Source: Amoebophrya sp. A120 (Eukaryota > Sar > Dinophyceae > Syndiniales > Amoebophryaceae). Taken from it: 64,000 nucleotides of DNA. Below are positions 59,024-64,000 of this stretch, piece by piece. The stretch spans positions 434,001 to 498,000 of the forward strand of contig CAJINV010000008.1 of NCBI GenBank assembly GCA_905178155.1. Reading direction: 5' to 3'. Each line of letters opens with the position of its first letter. Within the stretch, counting starts at the first letter, position 1. The notes beneath the pieces are model-generated. The model did no database searches, was not told the DNA's origin, and saw only the letters and a list, made by a program, of their open reading frames with translations. The position numbers and the translations under genes are program-made.

Positions 59024-61528
59024 TTATTTTTTGTCTCCGCATGTTGCCGTCTGTGACTTGGCGAGGCTCTCTTCGGTCTTCGGGTTCTCGCCGTCAGTGG
59101 CTAGCGCTCCATCTGCTGCTGCGGTATCACACACACATGGACCTACGGAATCTGTTGCACGAGCAGAAGCACCCGCTGGGGCGCCAACTTCCAGATGGAT
59201 CGTTTTGGTCTTATAACGGTGGATATTCTCGGAGTGGAGGCTACCGTTCGCAATATACTTATTTACCCCCAAATCAATTTCATCCGATTCGGATCCTGTC
59301 GCGATCAAAACGTGGTAGAACATGCGGCGTAGACGACAGGGAAAGCGTTTCCGATCCTTGGGCGGAAGGATTCGTAAAAAGACCGCTCCTCCTGGAAAGC
59401 GCCCTCCGGTCCCCTCTGCAATCAGATGCTCTTGCCGCTCCAGAAATCTTTCAAGCGATTCGGCATCGTCCTGCGGTTCCTGCTCCGCATGACAGTCATC
59501 TGCATATAACGAGGACGAAATCAATGGACCTGCTTCCCGGATCGTATGCGCCACAGTGACGACCAGAGCGGAGGAAGGACAGAAGGATCTTGATTGGCTG
59601 CTGTAAGGAACAAAACCACACTGATCCCGGACTTCGTCTTCCTCATTCAGTGTCGCAAGCACTCCCGTCTTGCAGCTCTGTTTCAATTGGTTTACCAGGT
59701 TCCGGATAGCTGGTAGTAGCTTGGACTCGTAATCCTCGTCGTACACGAGCTCACTTCGGTCGTGTGCCTCACCAAGCCGTGCGTATACGAACTCATACTT
59801 GTGGGTGCTATCATCGGTAGTTGTACTCGTGCTTCCACCTCCGTCTCCCTTGTAGTTACCGCGAAACTCACTATCGGATGCACCCCCCGCTGAACCAAAC
59901 TGCAGCCCTTTTCGAGTCGCCCGGACGCCCCGCGCGGGGCTTCCGTCGAGTGCGGAGCATGCACCACCTTTAAACGGGACGATCCGTAGCCTTGGTGGCG
60001 ACAGGCCCTGGATCTCGTGCGCATCCTTGTAGCCATGGTTCGGAAGAAACATTCCTCCGCTCGCAACCAGCTGTCTGCGTGCTGCTAGCGCAGAGCAACC
60101 TTCAGATGAAGTCCCCGCGGCGGGATAGCCTCCCGTCGTGGGACGGTAGCTCGCTCCAGCTCCTTGTTGTTCTCTTTTCCCCTCGGCAGAGATACTCATC
60201 TCCACTGCCCCGCCTTCTCGCTCGACCGTCCCTTTCTCGTCTTGCAACACGAGAACCGGCACGGTCGCCGGCGCAGCTCCACCGACAGAAGTTGCGAACG
60301 GATCCGCAGGTTTGGCCACATAAGGAGTGCTGGCTGCTCCTGCTACAGAACCTGCACTGAAAGAGCCGACAGTGGTCACGGAACAGGACGACCCCGGGCG
60401 GGTTCCGCTGTCCTCCGTAGAACAGGTCGTTGCCGTCGCAGGCCGGCCTAATGGAGGCGAAAGCGAACGACTACACGAAAGGTCATCCACGACCTCCTCT
60501 TTGCAGCTCAGCTTTTCATCTATTCCTGCTCCGCTTTGTCCTACAACGGATTTTGTAGTATTCGAAGTTGAAGTTCCAGTCCCAGGACCACGTACTGCTG
60601 TTGCTCCCGCTCTAGAGTCTACTAGGTCGACGCCGCGGTCCCGCTCCGCGTGGACCAAGTTGCGCAATCTTGCAGCTGACGAAGCCTTAGGGACGGACTC
60701 GTAGTGATCCACCTGCAGATATCGATCGAGAACATCCTCCTCCTCCTCCTCGGGAAAGAGGGGCACTGGAATGTTTCTGCCTCCGTACCGGCGCGGGAAG
60801 AAGCGATCTTGGATCTTTACGGAATTTCCTTTGGCGTCTTGTTGCACACTTCTTCGGCTCCGCCCGGCGGGACTACTCCTCGGGCGGCGCTGAAACGCAA
60901 AGGATTCAAAGTCGAGATGCTGGTGCTCGATATCGCCTGCCTTGACCGCCCTCACCGTCGGCGGGATATCTCGATCGGGTTCGTGAAAACCCAACCAGAC
61001 CGAATGCCATCCGTACCCCCGGACGCCCGGGGCGAAAAGAGCTGGCGACAAGTCCAAGCTACCCTTTTGCTTTTGCTGCACAAGAACTGGGGCGTGGTTC
61101 GCGCGAATAATGAGGCGTTGTTGTTCGTCACTCGACCCATCCAGCACGCGGTACTTCTGGCCGCCCGCACGAAAATGGTTCCGGGTAGCGTCGCGAATGC
61201 GCTGAAACACAGCCTGCCGAAGTCCCTGGTCCCAGGTCTGTGTGAAGTCAAGCACGGCCTCGTCGTCAGCCGCCCGCGGCCACGTCCGGAGATCGTCGTG
61301 CTCACGCGGTCGGGGAAGCTTTCCGACCGCTATTTGCAGCCCCGCTTCAAGAGCCTCCGCCAGTGCGCCGGCATTTGCTAACGGAATTTGCTCTTCAAGT
61401 ACAGCACGGTATCGGTACGGTTCGCGCTTCGACTTTGGCGAGATCAATGCGCAATCAACCCGACTCAACAAGATACTGCTGCCGGACAGGATGAAGTTGA
61501 AGAAGAGCTTCACTGAGATCATCTTCAT
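59024..61528 (-). CDS. Large secreted protein of unknown function, intronless
   Basis: The chosen start at 61528 (or 61522) gives MKMISVKLFFNFILSGSSIL then LSRVDCA, a good signal peptide. An upstream in-frame ATG at 61597 would add 23 residues in front of it. The mature protein of about 810 residues has a charged N-terminal region containing RAVLEEQIPLANAGALAEAL, an acidic run (PLFPEEEEEDVLDRYLQVDH), a long Ser/Thr/Gly-rich low-complexity middle, and a more ordered C-terminal part with KYEFVYARLGEAHDRSELVY and RMFYHVLIATGSESDEIDL. There is no membrane span after the signal peptide and no recognised domain. It is uninterrupted by introners or introns. In a parasitic protist it could be an effector or surface protein, but that is speculation. 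Confidence 0.6.
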   Translation of the reverse strand: MKMISVKLFFNFILSGSSILLSRVDCALISPKSKREPYRYRAVLEEQIPLANAGALAEALEAGLQIAVGKLPRPREHDDLRTWPRAADDEAVLDFTQTWDQGLRQAVFQRIRDATRNHFRAGGQKYRVLDGSSDEQQRLIIRANHAPVLVQQKQKGSLDLSPALFAPGVRGYGWHSVWLGFHEPDRDIPPTVRAVKAGDIEHQHLDFESFAFQRRPRSSPAGRSRRSVQQDAKGNSVKIQDRFFPRRYGGRNIPVPLFPEEEEEDVLDRYLQVDHYESVPKASSAARLRNLVHAERDRGVDLVDSRAGATAVRGPGTGTSTSNTTKSVVGQSGAGIDEKLSCKEEVVDDLSCSRSLSPPLGRPATATTCSTEDSGTRPGSSCSVTTVGSFSAGSVAGAASTPYVAKPADPFATSVGGAAPATVPVLVLQDEKGTVEREGGAVEMSISAEGKREQQGAGASYRPTTGGYPAAGTSSEGCSALAARRQLVASGGMFLPNHGYKDAHEIQGLSPPRLRIVPFKGGACSALDGSPARGVRATRKGLQFGSAGGASDSEFRGNYKGDGGGSTSTTTDDSTHKYEFVYARLGEAHDRSELVYDEDYESKLLPAIRNLVNQLKQSCKTGVLATLNEEDEVRDQCGFVPYSSQSRSFCPSSALVVTVAHTIREAGPLISSSLYADDCHAEQEPQDDAESLERFLERQEHLIAEGTGGRFPGGAVFLRILPPKDRKRFPCRLRRMFYHVLIATGSESDEIDLGVNKYIANGSLHSENIHRYKTKTIHLEVGAPAGASARATDSVGPCVCDTAAADGALATDGENPKTEESLAKSQTATCGDKK

Positions 61529-62061
61529 CTGGATCTGGCATTTGTGATACTTACAAGAACTTCTTGACCACAAAGAACTACGAAAGAGGACCTGCAACTT
61601 TCGAAAATTGATGTGGACAATTTTTGAGATCGATCGGTACGGGGGCGAATCAACGCGGGACGACTGATGCTCCTGAGCAGAATTGGTAGCAGGAAAATGT
61701 TGCCAATGAAAACCTTCGCTGCTTGTTTAAGATCGTCAGCGGTATCATGACCACCTGAAGGAGACAACTCGATGATCTGCGCATGCGGCTCAAACCAAGA
61801 CATCAAACTAAGAGCATTTCTAGCCTGAACCACATTCCGATGCACAAGGCTTTGCAAACCGAGCGAGCCGCGCGTGCACTAATCATTCTGGAAAATCAAA
61901 GGAGCAGCGTTGCGCTTATGGTGCATTGTTGTGTTTAATCTTCCACGTCTGAATTGTCCACCTGCTTTTCACTTTCTTGGAATTAGTGCGGCTTGGGCTT
62001 CCAGCACTGCTCTACTGGATCGCTGGCAGATGGAGAACCGCGTGACTCAGAAGCGCCCAGG
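61529..62061. other. Intergenic region
   Basis: About 530 bp between the COG7-like stop (62062) and the start of the secreted-protein gene. A minus-strand frame at 61525-61857 has no support. It must hold the promoter of the secreted-protein gene and the 3' UTR of the COG7-like gene, but no signal is recognisable. Confidence 0.45.
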
Positions 62062-64000
62062 TCAAATGTTACCCACGTTGACGTCAGCACCTCCAGGCAG
62101 TACGCCCGCCGCACCCCCCGCAATTGATGTAGTCGTGTGATTGTGGTACGTGCGCATCATGTTTCGCAGCGTTCGGCCGTACTTTGCGCTGAGATCTACC
62201 GGTCCGCTGCCTGCCTGAAATGGTGGGGCAGTCTGCTCCAGTTGCTCAAGAAGCGCAACGACGGGACTTCCTTTACCGGGTGTAGACGTCGCAGCGGCAC
62301 TGCTAAGGTTGGCTGATAAATGCTCAAGCAGCTGCTTGCTGCATGTGACCAGCGTGAAGAGCGCCTTTTGCTCCTCGTCGCCCTCGTGGCACAGCGCCGA
62401 AATCACATTGTAGACGTACTCCAGGTCGCACGTGAGCTGAGCTAGGCCCTTGCAACTCAGACGTGAAATCTGCAACGCGTGGGACACGATCATCCGCGCC
62501 ACTTCCTGCAACGCGGCCTGCAACCATTCTTCGACCAACCCACTGTGTTCCAGCATCGGCACCATACCGAAAAGCTGTTCGCCGACACTGGTCATGCTCT
62601 GCTGCGGCGAGAAAGAACCAGGCTGGAGCTCGATCTGCAGTCTCGCGAAATCTGAATTGCAATATGCATGCTCTTGCACCAGTCGGGTAATGACAGAAAA
62701 AGAAACAAGTAAACGCATGTTGTGCATGTTGTCCCAAAGGAACGGAAGCGCCCGAATAAATTTAAACTCACGAAGATCTACTACAACCACAATAATAATT
62801 CTTGCAGAGTCACTGAATGAAGTCAACTTTGAATGTTTTTTGAATTTGAAGAAACATTATTCTGCTGCAAGAACCGACTCCGCAATTTCGAGTGAAAATA
62901 TGACAAATACCCTCCCCATCCAGTTTTTCCCACGTCGCTTTCATTGTCGCGTAGGGTTGCAAGACGTTCTGGATGGGCGCTACACACGCGGTCACAACAA
63001 GTCCATGCGACCGGTGAATCAGCGTCTCGATCGTACTTTTCGACTGCCGCATGCCTGGGTTCCCTTCGTCCAGCCTGAAGTTCTTGAACTCGGACTGCAG
63101 CTGTTAGGTATAGGACGTGTAACAGATTTCAAACTGAGTTTTGGCTACAGAGAAACATGCTTTCTCCTGGATATTTTAAATTCTTTTTCCCGTAGAACGA
63201 AGACGAAAACACGGACTTTATCACTTGTACCTGTTTGATCCCTTCTCTACGGAACTTGAGCTCGAGCCCTCGAGCGAAGTGCGGGTAGGGTACTGCATCT
63301 TTTTGGGAGGCGAGCCGCGCCAGCAGTGGCGTCTCAAGTTCGTTGGTGATTTGCTTCTGGACATGCGTCAGCACCTTGTAGAAACCCAGGCACAGATTTA
63401 ACACAGTGGAATCGATCTGGTTCGCGTTGCTCAGCGATTTTTCAACGATGGTATTTCGGAAGATATCCCCGAGCGGCGACAGCTTTTCGCCCAGAAACTC
63501 AGCACAGCTCCAATCAATGGCCGCGACGGCGAGAAAAGGCACGCAAGCAAGTAGATAAACATCGTCCTTGACTGCGAATTTCAGCAGATTTTGCATCTGC
63601 TTCACTGCCTCCGTCTCTGCCTGCAGTAGCGCTTCGCTGGCCATTTTGTTGGCTGCACTTGACGTAGTTTCGGTACCAGCAACAACACAATCCTTGAGCC
63701 CGGGCTGGTACACGTACTTCACCTGTGGTAAGAAACTAATCCTCTGCACATGTATGATGTTCTTTTTTGTGAAAGATGAAACAGTTCTGTACTGAGTGAC
63801 ATTGTCGTACATGGAAAAATACTCCGCGCATCACACTTTTTACCGTGTCCAGCAGCAGCCAGAGCGGAAAGGCCTGGTAAACGGAGAAAACCGATGCTGG
63901 TTGCTCCTCCAAGGATGCGCTCAGTTGGTCGCACCCGTCGACATAGCTGATCCACATGCCTAGTATTCTGCTGGTGCGCCTCGTCAAAATCTCTTCCCCG
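62062..64000 (-). CDS. COG7-like subunit of the conserved oligomeric Golgi complex, 5' end beyond window
   Basis: The COG complex tethers retrograde vesicles at the Golgi. Four exons are visible, read from the right edge: beyond 64000 to 63844, 63722-63230, 63100-62911 and 62651-62062 (stop TGA). Introns are GT-AG: 63723-63843 (ACACG/GTAAAA to ACCACAG), 63101-63229 (AAACAG/GTACAA to CTAACAG) and 62652-62910 (GTATTT to AATTCAG). The protein is all helical. The assignment rests on the C-terminal pattern EEWLQAALQEVARMIVSHAL, then LAQLTCDLEYVYNVISALC, and the upstream HGLVVTACVAPIQNVLQPYA then TWEK, which resemble COG7 segments. The match is by eye and another helical tethering subunit is possible. 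The last about 50 residues (Gly/Ala-rich, ending VNVGNI) are not conserved. No introner occurs in this part. Confidence 0.55.

Overview
The window is nuclear DNA of a protist, most likely an alveolate of the dinoflagellate lineage. The closest match I can think of is an Amoebophrya-like syndinian parasite, but that assignment is an inference. The reasons are intron-rich, moderately GC-rich genes that nearly all lie on one strand (minus), and coding exons split by intron-sized elements with terminal inverted repeats (TIRs) and 5-bp target-site duplications (TSDs). These elements are introners. No prokaryotic operon, rRNA, convincing tRNA or CRISPR array is visible.

Layout, left to right. 1-2740 is a block of short GC-rich tandem repeats with 19-, 22-, 23- and 31-bp units. 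About 3.2-5.2 kb holds a small secreted cysteine-rich protein gene with one introner. 6722-30281 is one very large minus-strand gene, modelled with 17 exons and about 6,200 codons, encoding armadillo/HEAT-type helical repeats and one PDZ-like domain; nine of its introns are introners. A short AT-rich plus-strand gene (30837-31453) diverges from its start. 32014-32847 is an intronless gene for a small membrane-anchored protein. 34125-50074 is an SPT6-type transcription elongation factor gene, about twice the usual length, with one decayed introner and a 1.2-kb MITE-like element with PIF/Harbinger-type ends in an intron. About 51.66-58.05 kb encodes a probable type II membrane glycosyltransferase of the GnT-I/POMGnT1 (GT13) type, with three introners. 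59024-61528 is an intronless secreted protein of unknown function. 62062 to the right edge is the 3' part of a gene resembling COG7, a subunit of the conserved oligomeric Golgi complex.

The most remarkable feature is the introner system. I found 14 copies in four families (called F1-F4 here) that share almost nothing at their ends except TAT...ATA. Every copy sits inside coding sequence. Twelve have perfect 5-bp TSDs and two have degraded ones. In all 14, removing the element plus one TSD copy rejoins the flanking exons in frame. For F1, the obvious GT...AG sites leave 31 or 37 extra bases, which breaks the frame, so splicing at or near the element boundary looks non-canonical. Ordinary GT-AG introns occur in the same genes.

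The genes do not form a functional pathway. The GT13-like enzyme and the COG7-like subunit both point to the Golgi, but their proximity is probably chance. Exon ends away from introners were read by eye from GT/AG signals and should be treated as approximate.
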